Positions 54,235-63,976 of a stretch of 64,000 nt of DNA are shown one piece after another; within the stretch, counting starts at the first letter, position 1, and each line of letters starts with the position of its first letter. A model generated the notes under the pieces. It ran no database searches. It was not told the DNA's origin and saw only the letters and a list, made by a program, of their open reading frames with translations. Location: NCBI RefSeq assembly GCF_001742425.1, contig NZ_MJEH01000014.1, forward strand, positions 1-64,000, in the 5' to 3' direction. Source of the stretch: Bacillus solimangrovi (GTDB lineage Bacteria; Bacillota; Bacilli; Bacillales; Bacillaceae_N). The translations under genes and the position numbers were made by a program.

Positions 54235-55485
54235 TTGTTATCCATCCTCTCAAAAGTATGCTTTGCTCTTATATTTATTCTTATGAACAACTGTACATTC
54301 GTAGAGAGGGGTGAATTCACCATTATATACACAAAAAGAAGAAACCATCAGCAACAACCTATTACACAAAAGCAGCTCCTTGAAATTGAAAATATACTAA
54401 AAAAACAGATGAATAATCCGAAATCTCTTAAATTACTATCATCTGAAGAATACGAGCTTATCTCAAAGATTAAATCTATAACGAAACAGTTTAACGCTAA
54501 CAACATAATCAGAACTCAAGCCTATCTAGACTTCTATCAAAAACACCCTGAAATTGAATGGTCACTACTTGCACACCTCGTCTCAAGAAATGCTGGTTGG
54601 AATATGACAGACTTGAAAGGAGAATTTCTTCCGAAACTTCTTTCGGAAAAAAAACAAAGACAATTCTTTTTATTTTTAGAGCGTGCAAATTGGTTAATTT
54701 TTCAAGATGTCTATCCTCAACTTTTGCTTTATAAAGAAAGCTTACAACGAAACAAACCTCTATTTTACTTACTCCCCTACTTCAACGTATCTTCATTTAT
54801 TCAACCATTTTGGAACTACTTTTGGTCAAATAAAAATCGCTATTTCTTAACTACAGCTCTCATTATTAATGAACAAAACTATATAGAGAAGCGAGTTGTT
54901 CAAAATCAGATATATACTGACTCGACACTCCATTCATTCACATTCAAACTACAAGAACATCTAAACTTCAGTCATGTACTATTGCCTTATCAAGACAAAG
55001 GAGCATTACATAAGGTTGGCATAATCGGTCAGACTCTTCACCACTTTGAATCACTCGATAAGAGAATAAAGTTTGGAAAACGATTATATACTCTACTTTA
55101 TTTTAATCAAGCAAGATTAAATAAGATTGTTGATTGGGCTATTTCAAACCCACACTCAGGGTCTAGAAAAGATTATTGGCCACACTTATTTAATGATGTC
55201 AAAGAATCATTGCCAGGTAAATTATATAAACCACGTACAAACAACTGTACTTTAAAGAAAGGGGCGAAGAGATTATATAGTCCAAAACTTCAATTTGTTT
55301 GGAAAGATATTTCACACATAGAAGCTACACAAGGAGATTGGTTTGAAGATTATTCCGTTATTAATAACTTTAAATATGACAAAAACGATGTAAACGAAGA
55401 AATTACACATGCATATTGTGAAAGTATTAAAACACTTGAATTAATTATGTATTTAAGCGAAGTAATTTTTCATGTTAGAGAGTGA
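54226..55485 (+). CDS. DUF2515 protein (YppC-like)
   Basis: A protein of up to 419 aa containing the DUF2515 domain from about residue 60: TRTQ-type NIIRTQAYLDFYQKHPEIEWSLLAHLVSRNAGWNMTDLKGEFL and FFLFLERANWLIFQDVYPQLLLY. The function is unknown. The start is unsure: ATG 54226 (which would add a hydrophobic stretch) and ATG 54286 both lack a ribosome-binding site, and a GGGGTG occurs near 54310 without a usual start. If 54226 is right it overlaps the sqhC start by nine bases. A 17-base palindrome follows. Confidence 0.8.
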   Translation: MLQLLSILSKVCFALIFILMNNCTFVERGEFTIIYTKRRNHQQQPITQKQLLEIENILKKQMNNPKSLKLLSSEEYELISKIKSITKQFNANNIIRTQAYLDFYQKHPEIEWSLLAHLVSRNAGWNMTDLKGEFLPKLLSEKKQRQFFLFLERANWLIFQDVYPQLLLYKESLQRNKPLFYLLPYFNVSSFIQPFWNYFWSNKNRYFLTTALIINEQNYIEKRVVQNQIYTDSTLHSFTFKLQEHLNFSHVLLPYQDKGALHKVGIIGQTLHHFESLDKRIKFGKRLYTLLYFNQARLNKIVDWAISNPHSGSRKDYWPHLFNDVKESLPGKLYKPRTNNCTLKKGAKRLYSPKLQFVWKDISHIEATQGDWFEDYSVINNFKYDKNDVNEEITHAYCESIKTLELIMYLSEVIFHVRE

Positions 55486-55600
55486 ACGCTTTCCAACGTT
55501 ACCCTTTTAACATACAACTAAAAGATATTATAAAAAAATATAGTTGTTATTTTTAAATAAAAGAAGAATAATACATTCTCTATTTTAACAAATTTTTACA

Positions 55601-55646
55601 TAATAAAAGAATATAACTGAGAGTTCAATTATATTCTTTTATTATA
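55601..55646 (+). terminator. Long hairpin after the DUF2515 gene
   Basis: ATAATAAAAGAATATAA (55601-55617) pairs perfectly with 55630-55646 over 17 bases. The following region is very AT-rich and gene-free; the inverted repeat TCCTATC-N11-GATAGGA lies near 55707-55731. Confidence 0.65.
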
Positions 55647-55803
55647 ATCATTGTATAAATATCAACCATTATCATAGTCATATTTACCCACAAAACTCAA
55701 TATAATCCTATCCTTTCTAATCCGATAGGAATATTATTATTGATTAAATTAACAGACTTTTTACTCAAATCAAATAATTTTTTATTTTATTGCAATAAAT
55801 ATA

Positions 55804-55832
55804 TTGAAAACTCTTATTATTTAAATAATAAT
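55804..55832 (+). promoter_or_regulatory. Sigma-A promoter of the InhA gene
   Basis: TTGAAA, 17 bases, AATAAT: each hexamer is one mismatch from consensus. The transcript leader would include the hairpin TAGTTTT-N5-AAAACTA (55851-55869) just before the gene. Confidence 0.5.
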
Positions 55833-55912
55833 ATATAAAAGAGGTTTAAATAGTTTTATAAGAAAACTATCGTAAATGTTCCTCAAAATAAAAAGGAAAA
55901 GGAGTAATGAAT

Positions 55913-58279
55913 TTGAAAAAGAAAAAAGTTATTTCTGTCGCAATGGCATTATCACTTAGTGCCAGTCTTCTTAGTGTTCCATTTAGCACTTCTAGTCCAT
56001 CAGTACAAGCAAAAAGCCCCACTGCACCTCACTCAACGGGAGCCCCGTTTGATTTAGCTATTGCTAACGATGAGAGATTAATAGACATGTTAAAGAGCAA
56101 TGGTACAATCTCCTCTGATGCCTCTGAACAAGAAGCTCAGGAAGAATTACAAGATTATCTACAAGAAAAAGCAGATAGTTATGAACCTGAAAAAGGTGAG
56201 CTTGACCAACATGAGAAAAAGAAACAACTTGGTTTAAAAGATAAACTGCACAATAAAGGATTATCAAATGGAAAAGGTAATAAACTTGGACAAGCTGAAG
56301 ATCTAGATTCAGTTGAACTTGAAGATTATGATGGAAGCGAACGTGAAGATGAAGTCCTAGTATTATTAATTGAGTACCCAGATTTCCCTCATAATTCAAT
56401 TGCGTCTGAAGATACAGATATGTTTTATGATGACTATTCAAAGGAACATTATGAGGACATGATCTTCGGTGATGATGGATATACTGGTCCAAATGGCGAA
56501 AATCTAATTTCAGTTAAACAATATTATGAGCAACAATCAGGTGGAAGCTATACGATTGATGGTGAAGTAGCTGGATGGTATATGGCAGAAAACCCTGCCG
56601 CTTACTATGGTGGAAATGTACCTGATCCAGATGGAAATGATGCTGAAGCTAGAGAATTAGTAACAGAAGCATTAATGGCTGTAGCTGAAGATCCTTCTAT
56701 TGATTTATCTAGATTTGACCAAGAAGATCGTTATGATTTAGATGGTGATGGAGACTATCGTGAGCCAGATGGACTAATTGACCACTTAATGGTTGTACAC
56801 TCTAGCGTAGGTGAAGAAGCTGGTGGAGGTACATTACAAGGTGATGCAATTTGGTCACATCGTTCAAATTTAGGAAGTGTAACTAACCTACCTGGAACAG
56901 TTGCAGATGCACCATATTGGGACGGAGAAATGGCAGCCTATGACTATACGGTTGAACCAGCAGATGGCGCAGCAGGCGTATTCGCTCATGAATATGCACA
57001 TGATTTAGGTTTACCTGATGAGTATGATACAGGTTACACTGGTGAAGGAGAACCAGTAAGTTATTGGTCAATTATGTCAAGTGGTAGCTGGGCTGGACAA
57101 GTTCCAGGTACTGAGCCAACAGGCTTTAGCCCATGGGCGAAAGAGTTTTTACACTCATCAATGGGTGGAAACTGGCTAACAGGTTCAACAATTGACATTG
57201 ATGACATAGATAGTGAAGGTATTGAAGTTGTATTAGACCAAGCAAATTCAAAAGGAACGAATAACGATGCTTTCCGCATTGATTTGCCACAAAAAGAATT
57301 AGAAGTAAACACTCCTTATAGTGGGGATTACGAATATTACAGTGGTAAAGGTGATGAGTTAAATAACTCAATGTCACTTTCTCTTGACTTAACAAACGCA
57401 ACAACTGCGTCTTTAGAATTCAAAGCATGGTATCAAATTGAGCAAGATTGGGATTATGCATCAATTCAAGTAAAAGCAGAAGGCGAAGATGAGTGGGTTG
57501 CTGTCCCTGGTAATATTACTACAGAAGATAACCCACATGATCAAAACCCTGGACACGGAATTACTGGTCATAGTGATGGCTGGATTGACGCTTCTTTTGA
57601 CCTTTCAGATTATGCAGGTCAAAACATTGAACTTAAGTTCAACTACTGGACTGACGTAGCAGCAATCGAAACTGGAATTTTCGTTGATGACATCGAAGTT
57701 ATCGCTGATGATGAAGTTATCGAATTTGATGATGCTGAAGGCGACTCTATCTTTACTTTAGATGGATTCACGAAAGACCAAGGTATTCTATATGCAGATC
57801 ATTACTACTTACTTGAGTGGAGAAATCACGAAGGTGTAGATGAAGGATTAGCACATATTCGTCGTGGAACAAGCTTAATGACGTTTGACCCAGGCCTCGT
57901 AGTTTGGTATGTCGATAATGCACAAGACAATAACTGGACTGGTGCACACCCTGGTGAAGGATTCTTAGGAGTAGTTGATGCAGACCAGCATACTGTTGAA
58001 TATAGTAACGGTGACCCTGCTTCAACACGTTATCAAGTACATGATGCAGCATTTAGTTTAGATAAGTCTGATAAGATGTTTATCGAAAATATCGATGCTG
58101 AAGGTACGACTATTAAAGATAATTTCACAAAACGTACGCCACTATTTGACGATGGAGAATCTTTCCTTAATGAAGGTCTAGTTGAAGCAGGTCGTGACAT
58201 CCCTTCTTATGGATTGAAGATTCGCGTTGTTGGTCAAAGCCCTGACAGAACAGTTAGTAAAGTATTAATCACTCGCTAA
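55913..58279 (+). CDS. inhA: Immune inhibitor A-type secreted metalloprotease
   Basis: A 788-aa exported M6-family metalloprotease. TTG 55913 has GGAG eight bases upstream; ATG 55907 has it too close. A signal peptide (KKKKVISVAMALSLSASLLS) is followed by an acidic propeptide with a lysine/glutamate helix (about 60-140). The zinc motif HEYAHDLGLPDEYD is near residue 361, with SIMSSGSW further on (the Met-turn). The C-terminal half has a carbohydrate-binding-like domain. InhA-type proteases degrade host defence peptides and proteins in B. cereus; in this organism it may be only nutritional. Monocistronic with a terminator. Confidence 0.93.
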   Translation: MKKKKVISVAMALSLSASLLSVPFSTSSPSVQAKSPTAPHSTGAPFDLAIANDERLIDMLKSNGTISSDASEQEAQEELQDYLQEKADSYEPEKGELDQHEKKKQLGLKDKLHNKGLSNGKGNKLGQAEDLDSVELEDYDGSEREDEVLVLLIEYPDFPHNSIASEDTDMFYDDYSKEHYEDMIFGDDGYTGPNGENLISVKQYYEQQSGGSYTIDGEVAGWYMAENPAAYYGGNVPDPDGNDAEARELVTEALMAVAEDPSIDLSRFDQEDRYDLDGDGDYREPDGLIDHLMVVHSSVGEEAGGGTLQGDAIWSHRSNLGSVTNLPGTVADAPYWDGEMAAYDYTVEPADGAAGVFAHEYAHDLGLPDEYDTGYTGEGEPVSYWSIMSSGSWAGQVPGTEPTGFSPWAKEFLHSSMGGNWLTGSTIDIDDIDSEGIEVVLDQANSKGTNNDAFRIDLPQKELEVNTPYSGDYEYYSGKGDELNNSMSLSLDLTNATTASLEFKAWYQIEQDWDYASIQVKAEGEDEWVAVPGNITTEDNPHDQNPGHGITGHSDGWIDASFDLSDYAGQNIELKFNYWTDVAAIETGIFVDDIEVIADDEVIEFDDAEGDSIFTLDGFTKDQGILYADHYYLLEWRNHEGVDEGLAHIRRGTSLMTFDPGLVVWYVDNAQDNNWTGAHPGEGFLGVVDADQHTVEYSNGDPASTRYQVHDAAFSLDKSDKMFIENIDAEGTTIKDNFTKRTPLFDDGESFLNEGLVEAGRDIPSYGLKIRVVGQSPDRTVSKVLITR

Positions 58280-58329
58280 TCTATATAAACATAGAACAAC
58301 TAGATCATTGAACTGTTGTTCAATTGTAT

Positions 58330-58377
58330 AAAAAGGTATAATCCTTCGATTTGTGAAGAGATTATACCTTTTTTAGT
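58330..58377 (+). terminator. Intrinsic terminator of inhA
   Basis: AAAAAGGTATAATC (58330-58343) pairs with GATTATACCTTTTT (58360-58373), followed by further Ts. Confidence 0.85.
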
Positions 58378-58398
58378 AGGTTTAAATATAACTTTGTA

Positions 58399-58438
58399 AA
58401 AATAAAGCCCCTCACATAAATGTGAAGGACTTTATTTT
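58399..58438 (-). terminator. Terminator of the EamA gene
   Basis: AAAATAAAG and CTTTATTTT flank an inner TCACAT/ATGTGA stem; the hairpin overlaps the last bases of the stop codon at 58438. Confidence 0.7.
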
Positions 58439-59319
58439 TACAAACTAACTTCGATCGTTTGTTGTTGATTTTTCTCCCTTGTTCGTAACGCTAATAGTAG
58501 AATTCCTACTCCAATCAATCCGATCCCTACCCAAGACATATTGGATAACCTCTCTCCAACTACAAATACACCTAACAATGCAGCGGTCAACGGTTCACCT
58601 AACGAAAGTGTTACAGCTGTTGATGATGGAACCGACATTAACCCTTTCAAAAAAAGAATATAAGCGATTGATGTTGCGAAAATGCCAAGATGTAAGCTAA
58701 CTGCAATACCGTTGGTCTGTAACAACCACGATAAATCAAACATTAATAACATAGGTGATAGCATAATAGCACTAAGGGTAAACACTACAGCAACGACGGT
58801 CAATGGAGGATGGTGCTCTAAGAGTTGCTTGTTAACTAATGTATACGTAGCAAATGTTAAACCAGCCCCCAGAGCTAACGCTATCCCTTTTGGATCGATA
58901 TACACCTTACCTTGGTTACTAAAAAGCAATATACAGCCAATAACAGATAAAAAAGTCGCAACCCACCACATCTTACTCTGTTTACGTTTCAATATCCCCA
59001 ATTCTAATAACCCTGCTAAAATTGGTGCACTTCCAATTGCGACAACCGTTCCAATTGCTACTCCAGTTATTTGAACTGCAGAAAAAAATAATGGCTGATA
59101 ACATGCCATACTAGCAGACGCAATCAACATTGCTCTAACAGGCCAATTTTTCAAATTAAATTGCCCTGTCAAAATCACAACCAAGAGCAACGAGCCTCCT
59201 CCTATTACTAGTCGGATCGCACCGAGTGCGAATGGATGGGTGTTATCAGGAGTAAAAATCTGCGCTGTTCCTGTTGTTCCCCAAAGAACTGCTGCTAATA
59301 ATATAAAGAAAATTGGCAT
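58438..59319 (-). CDS. EamA-family (DMT) transporter
   Basis: A 293-aa drug/metabolite transporter with ten hydrophobic segments in two EamA repeats. The first opens with AAVLWGTTGTAQIFTP and the second with ALALGAGLTFATYTLVNKQL; SLGEPLTAALLGVFVVGERLS is the second EamA glutamate region. Members export amino acids, nucleosides or drugs. ATG 59319 has GAGGTCGAGGG upstream. It is downstream of an AraC regulator on the same strand, 90 bases apart, so it is the likely target. Confidence 0.92.
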   Translation of the reverse strand: MPIFFILLAAVLWGTTGTAQIFTPDNTHPFALGAIRLVIGGGSLLLVVILTGQFNLKNWPVRAMLIASASMACYQPLFFSAVQITGVAIGTVVAIGSAPILAGLLELGILKRKQSKMWWVATFLSVIGCILLFSNQGKVYIDPKGIALALGAGLTFATYTLVNKQLLEHHPPLTVVAVVFTLSAIMLSPMLLMFDLSWLLQTNGIAVSLHLGIFATSIAYILFLKGLMSVPSSTAVTLSLGEPLTAALLGVFVVGERLSNMSWVGIGLIGVGILLLALRTREKNQQQTIEVSL

Positions 59320-59409
59320 CTTTCCCTCGACCTCCTACTACTAATCAATAATCTGATCGTAAATGTTTAAGAGGAAAAGTGCTTAACCAAAAAAAAGTTC
59401 ATTTTTACC

Positions 59410-60111
59410 TTAATTTAAGGTTTTACGATATGTCGATGGGGATATTCCTTCCAAACGTACAAACCACCTTGTAAAGGAAGGCAGACTACTAAACCCACAT
59501 TCATGGCTGATAAATGTTACGGACCATGTTGTTTCTCTTAGCAACCGTTTCGCCTCTTGCAATCGAATATCAGAAATATACTGCTTAGGAGATTTACCTG
59601 TTACCTGTTCAAACCATGAAGAATAATAAACTGGATGGTAGTGCTCAAGCTTTGCTAATTGTTCAATCGTAATTGCTTCATTAAAGTGATTATGAATATA
59701 TTCAATTGACGGATATGTTGATTGGCCGAGCTTTTGACTTACATATCGAGCTAATTCATTTAAAGCTACTGAAGATCCCTTCTGTTCCTTTGCTTCTTCC
59801 ATCAACAAATAACGAATTGCTGACCACTGGCCATCTAGATTAACATACATACCCTTTGAATGATGTGGCAAATAACTTTTTGGCATATCTAATACTAAAA
59901 ATGAATTTCGTTCAGAAGAACGGAACGTATGATAGCATTCAGGCGGTAAATAAAAACAATAGTCAGGATTCAACTGTAAATCCCGCCTTAATGTTTGGAT
60001 CTCTAAAGAACCTTGCAACGGAAACAGTAGTTGACCATAAACATGTTGATGAGAATCGAATTCATGTGAATACGTTCTCTTTTCACAAACAACTTTCTCA
60101 CCCTTACTCAC
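59410..60111 (-). CDS. AraC-family regulator with N-terminal cupin
   Basis: A 233-aa AraC/XylS protein. The N-terminal cupin-like ligand domain has HEFDSHQHVYGQLLFPLQGSLEI near residue 16 and FYLPPECYHTFRS. Two helix-turn-helix motifs end it: ITIEQLAKLEHYHPVYYSSWFEQVTGKSPKQYI and WSVTFISHECGFSSLPSFTRWFVRLEG. GTG 60111 has GGGGAGG eight bases upstream. Probably controls the downstream EamA exporter; the divergent ABM gene may be another target. Confidence 0.9.
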   Translation of the reverse strand: MSKGEKVVCEKRTYSHEFDSHQHVYGQLLFPLQGSLEIQTLRRDLQLNPDYCFYLPPECYHTFRSSERNSFLVLDMPKSYLPHHSKGMYVNLDGQWSAIRYLLMEEAKEQKGSSVALNELARYVSQKLGQSTYPSIEYIHNHFNEAITIEQLAKLEHYHPVYYSSWFEQVTGKSPKQYISDIRLQEAKRLLRETTWSVTFISHECGFSSLPSFTRWFVRLEGISPSTYRKTLN

Positions 60112-60243
60112 ATTAATTCCTCCCCATAAACTAACATTTCACATATGATTTCTTTATAATTACCTGCTTATTAATATTTTTCTGAGAAAAAGCGATACTA
60201 ACAAACAGACATTCAAAATCGAATTAAGAAGGGACAAACATAT

Positions 60244-60540
60244 ATGATTACAGAATTAGCATGCTTTGATATTAAAGAAGACACTAACAAACAATTTGAA
60301 GAAACATTTCAGAAAGCAGAGAAGCTTATTATGACAGCAGAAGGCTATATCTCTCACAGCATACATCGTTCGATTGAGAAAAAATCTCGTTATTACATTT
60401 TCGTACAATGGGATTCTGTAGGAAGTCATATGGAAAAATTTCAAAAATCAGCTGACTTTCAGACATTTGTTGAGCTAATTGGATCGTATATTGAAGATTC
60501 CTTTATGGAACATCTTGAAGAAATGAAACACCAAATTTAA
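60244..60540 (+). CDS. ABM-domain (antibiotic biosynthesis monooxygenase fold) protein
   Basis: A 98-aa single-domain protein of the ABM ferredoxin-like fold: ELACFDIKEDTNKQFEETFQKAEKLIMTAEGYISHSIHRSIEKKSRYYIFVQWDSV, cited by its first residues 4-58, with the conserved YIFVQWDS and KSADFQTF parts. Homologues range from heme-degrading (HmoB) to quinone-oxidising proteins. No active-site assignment is possible here. AAGGGAC precedes the ATG. It is divergent from the AraC gene. Confidence 0.88.
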   Translation: MITELACFDIKEDTNKQFEETFQKAEKLIMTAEGYISHSIHRSIEKKSRYYIFVQWDSVGSHMEKFQKSADFQTFVELIGSYIEDSFMEHLEEMKHQI

Positions 60541-60606
60541 TGATGTTTCACCTTTGGAATATCTAAAAAAATCATATCCCATATATAAAAAAGAAATAGA
60601 TATCCC

Positions 60607-62565
60607 TTATTTTTTTAAACCGTGCATTTCTTTTTCAGCTTCATCCCAAACAACTGTATAACCGTTCCCTTTAGAACAGAAAATTGAAGATGACGTGTAT
60701 TTAGGATCTGCGTCTTTATTATAACCATAAGTCTCAATGACCTCTTCTTCATTATGACAACGATCATAGCCACCAAATGAAAGATTCATTGTTCCTTTCC
60801 CGTGCGTAATGGAAGCGAACTCAGTACTATATTCCATAAATGTACTGACTGGTACTCGTCCTGTCACAATCACTTTATCACCTACTGTCTCCGGTGTTTC
60901 AAAAGTACCATGTGCTTGCTGAATATCTGATAATATTCTACCTATATCATTTAATTCTACTTTAATTTTGAAGTCATAATAAGGTTCAAGTAGTATATTG
61001 GTTGCTTTCTCTAGACCCTGTCGCAATGCACGATAAGTTGCTTCTCTAAAGTCACCACCAGAAGTATGTTTTTGATTTGCTCTACCTGTAAGCAATGTTA
61101 CTTTCACATCTGTTAATGAGGATCCAGTTAGTACACCATGGTGTTCTCTTTCAAAGAGATGCTGTTGAACTAAATTCTGATTACCAACTGATAACTCATT
61201 AACATGACACACATTCTCGAAGTAAATGCCACTATTTCTCTCAGTCGGCTCTATTTTAAGGTGTACCTCTGCATAATGCCCTAACGGTTCAAAATGACCG
61301 TAACCATTGACAGTAGTTTGGATTGTTTCTTTATATAATATTTCTGGTTTTCCAAATGATACTTCCAATCCGAATCGTTCTTCTACAATCTGTTTCAATA
61401 CTTCAAGTTGAATTTTTCCCATTAAGTGAATATGAATTTCCTGCAAGCTTTCTTCCCAAATTATTCGTAACGAAGAATCCTCTGCATCTAACAATTGAAA
61501 TGCTTGTAAAACCTCTTTCACACTAATCTTTGGATCAAAGATTACTTTAGATTTTAATGTTGGGGTCATTTCATAGTTTACTTTTTCTTTCAAACTACCA
61601 ACGCCGTCTCCATCTGCTGCAATGGATAAACCTGTTACAGCAAACAGATCTCCTGCACTTACTTCATCTACTAACTTAAACTTACTACCACTATAAATCC
61701 GAATCTGTGTTACCTTTTCCATTACTTGTTCTTCTTCATGTCCATATCTGACCTTATCACGAATTTTCAAGCTTCCTTTCAATGCCTTTATAAAAGTAAT
61801 TCTGGCTCCATTTTCATCGTGTCTAATCTTATATACTCGCCCTGCAAATTGCTCTTCTACTGAATAGTTTGTCTTTGTTAAACAATCAATTTTTTCAAAG
61901 AAATCAATAATACCTATATCTTGTAATGCTGAACCATTTGCACATGGGAATATCTTATTCTCCATAATTGCAGTTTTAAATGCTTGAATCCACACCTTAG
62001 GATCATAACCAGACTCCATGTACTGTTCAAATAATATTTCATCACGTTCAGCGATAAACTCGATTAATTCTTCATGCATGATATCATCTGTAAAAGAATG
62101 TGTAATATCACATATATCGTCTGTTAGTTCTGACTGGATCTCTTTGATGACTCGTTGAACATCAGCTCCCACTCGATCAATTTTATTTATAAAGAAAAAT
62201 GTAGGTACTTGATATTTACGAAGTAACTGCCAAACAGTTTCTGTATGTCCTTCTACACCTTCTACAGCACTAATAATAATGATTGCGTAATCCATTACTT
62301 GAATCGAACGTTCCATTTCTGGGGAAAAGTCAACATGACCAGGAGTATCAACTATATAATACGTCGATCCTTCGTAGGAAATGATACCTTGATCGGAAAA
62401 TACCGTGATCCCCCTCTCTTTCTCGATTTCATGGCTATCCATAAACGTATCCTTGTGATCAACTCGCCCTCTTTGTCTTATGCTCTTCGTAAGATAAAAA
62501 AGCTGTTCAGCAAATGTTGTTTTACCAGCATCTACATGTGCTAGTATTCCAATTGTTTTTTTCAT
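60607..62565 (-). CDS. TetM-like translational GTPase
   Basis: A 652-aa EF-G-family GTPase of the ribosomal protection type (TetM about 639 aa). The G1 motif LAHVDAGKTT (residues 8-17), G2 RGIT, G3 DTPGHVDF and G4 NKIDR are intact. Domains II, III, IV and V follow in order, with HTSGGDFREATYRALRQGL in domain IV and a C-terminal tail unlike TetM (YTSSSIFCSKGNGYTVVWDEAEK). It could displace tetracycline from ribosomes, but chromosomal homologues of this type in Bacillus may have another translation role. There is no leader peptide or mobile gene nearby. AGAGGG precedes ATG 62565. Confidence 0.88.
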   Translation of the reverse strand: MKKTIGILAHVDAGKTTFAEQLFYLTKSIRQRGRVDHKDTFMDSHEIEKERGITVFSDQGIISYEGSTYYIVDTPGHVDFSPEMERSIQVMDYAIIIISAVEGVEGHTETVWQLLRKYQVPTFFFINKIDRVGADVQRVIKEIQSELTDDICDITHSFTDDIMHEELIEFIAERDEILFEQYMESGYDPKVWIQAFKTAIMENKIFPCANGSALQDIGIIDFFEKIDCLTKTNYSVEEQFAGRVYKIRHDENGARITFIKALKGSLKIRDKVRYGHEEEQVMEKVTQIRIYSGSKFKLVDEVSAGDLFAVTGLSIAADGDGVGSLKEKVNYEMTPTLKSKVIFDPKISVKEVLQAFQLLDAEDSSLRIIWEESLQEIHIHLMGKIQLEVLKQIVEERFGLEVSFGKPEILYKETIQTTVNGYGHFEPLGHYAEVHLKIEPTERNSGIYFENVCHVNELSVGNQNLVQQHLFEREHHGVLTGSSLTDVKVTLLTGRANQKHTSGGDFREATYRALRQGLEKATNILLEPYYDFKIKVELNDIGRILSDIQQAHGTFETPETVGDKVIVTGRVPVSTFMEYSTEFASITHGKGTMNLSFGGYDRCHNEEEVIETYGYNKDADPKYTSSSIFCSKGNGYTVVWDEAEKEMHGLKK

Positions 62566-62888
62566 TTTCTACCCTCTATTCAATCATATAAATGAGCGTG
62601 AATCTATATTGCCTGTGTAATTATAATTAGACTTTGGTTTCCTTCATTATTGTTATTACTATCGATTTGACTAGCTTCATATTAAATTCTCAACCTTTAC
62701 AAAATTTATTAAATATAAAAGGTTATTGCTTCCAAATAACGAATAGTATCAAGATACGACTAACTCAATATTTACGTAAAGGCTCCTAAACTTATTATAC
62801 GTTACACCCGTATTTAACTAAAAGGATTGCACACTTCCCTTTGAGTTGAACTAACGCATTAAATTAATATGAAAGAGAGAGAACCAAG
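62566..62888. other. 322-base intergenic region, no gene seen
   Basis: An AT-rich gap between the divergent GTPase and serine-hydrolase genes. It has no open frame with a ribosome-binding site, no strong hairpin, and no leader-peptide structure of the type found upstream of tetM. Confidence 0.5.
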
Positions 62889-63911
62889 ATGAAACTAACA
62901 TACAAGATAGAAGAAGTGATCAACAATTACAGTGAAGAAAAATCATTCTCAGGATCTATATTAGTTCAAAATGAAGAGGTTACTTATAAGAATGGATTGG
63001 GGTATGCAAATCTAAGTGAGAAGCTGCCTGTCACATCATGTACAAGATTTGGCATGGCATCTGGTAGTAAAATTTTCACCTCAATCGCAATATGCCAGTT
63101 AGTAGAAAGAGGATTATTATCTTTTAATACTTATTTACGAGATTGCTTAGATATTAATTTTCCGAACTTCCATTCAGAAATTACGATTCACCATTTGTTA
63201 ACTCATACGTCAGGTATACCAGATTACTTCGATGAAGAAATCATGGAAGATTTTGAAGAGTTATGGCGAAACGTGCCTATGTACTCAATTCAATCACCTC
63301 ACGACTTTTTACCAATGTTTCAAAATGGGGAAATGAAATTTGAGCCTGGTAGTAAATTTTCTTATAGTAATTCAGGGTTTATCATACTCGGTCTCATTGT
63401 GGAACAGATAACAGGGATGAAGTTCCCTGAATATATTAGAAAACATATATTTGATGTTTGCGATATGTCAGACAGTGGCTATTTCCGAATGGATCAATTA
63501 CCTGAACGCACAGCACTCGGATACATTGATCAAGATAATGAAGGTGCCTGTAAAACTAATATTTACTCTGTTCCGATTATTGGTGGGCCAGATGGAGGGG
63601 CTTTTACAACTGTCTTAGACTTAACTAAATTTTGGGATGGTCTGTTAAATAGGAAAATTCTAAATGATGAATTAACAAATAAACTTCTACATCCACATGT
63701 TCAAGATGGACAAGATATCTATCATGGATATGGTGTTTGGATTTTAAAACGAGATGACGACATAATTAAATATTTCATATTCGGATTTGATCCCGGAGTG
63801 AGACTCCATTCATCATTTAATACAAAAACAAAGACACAAACACACATCTTATCAAATATAGAACAAAGCTTGTATCCTATTGTAACTGGAATTGATAAAT
63901 TGTTTTCTTAG
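62889..63911 (+). CDS. Class-C-beta-lactamase-like serine hydrolase
   Basis: A 340-aa serine hydrolase of the beta-lactamase/transpeptidase-like fold (Pfam beta-lactamase). The nucleophile Ser58 and Lys61 form SxxK in MASGSKIFTS; YSNSGFIILG (about 155) is the YxN motif; the final HTG/KTG-type element appears only as GFDPGVRLHSS. There is no signal peptide or membrane anchor, so it is cytoplasmic and more likely an esterase or peptidase than a penicillinase. AGAGAGAGA precedes the ATG. A perfect terminator follows. Confidence 0.88.
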   Translation: MKLTYKIEEVINNYSEEKSFSGSILVQNEEVTYKNGLGYANLSEKLPVTSCTRFGMASGSKIFTSIAICQLVERGLLSFNTYLRDCLDINFPNFHSEITIHHLLTHTSGIPDYFDEEIMEDFEELWRNVPMYSIQSPHDFLPMFQNGEMKFEPGSKFSYSNSGFIILGLIVEQITGMKFPEYIRKHIFDVCDMSDSGYFRMDQLPERTALGYIDQDNEGACKTNIYSVPIIGGPDGGAFTTVLDLTKFWDGLLNRKILNDELTNKLLHPHVQDGQDIYHGYGVWILKRDDDIIKYFIFGFDPGVRLHSSFNTKTKTQTHILSNIEQSLYPIVTGIDKLFS

Positions 63912-63929
63912 AAAATAAATGTTTAACTA

Positions 63930-63976
63930 ATATAACGGTTGAAAAATTATTGTTATAATTTTTCAACCGTTATTAT
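63930..63976. terminator. Terminator after the serine hydrolase
   Basis: A perfect 19-base stem (63932-63950 with 63955-63973) with a four-base loop and A/T-rich flanks, about 20 bases after the stop. Confidence 0.85.

Noticed and set aside
56064-56492. Long antisense frames inside inhA
   Set aside because: They mirror the biased codon use of the sense gene, have no ribosome-binding sites, and give histidine/leucine-rich translations typical of shadow frames.
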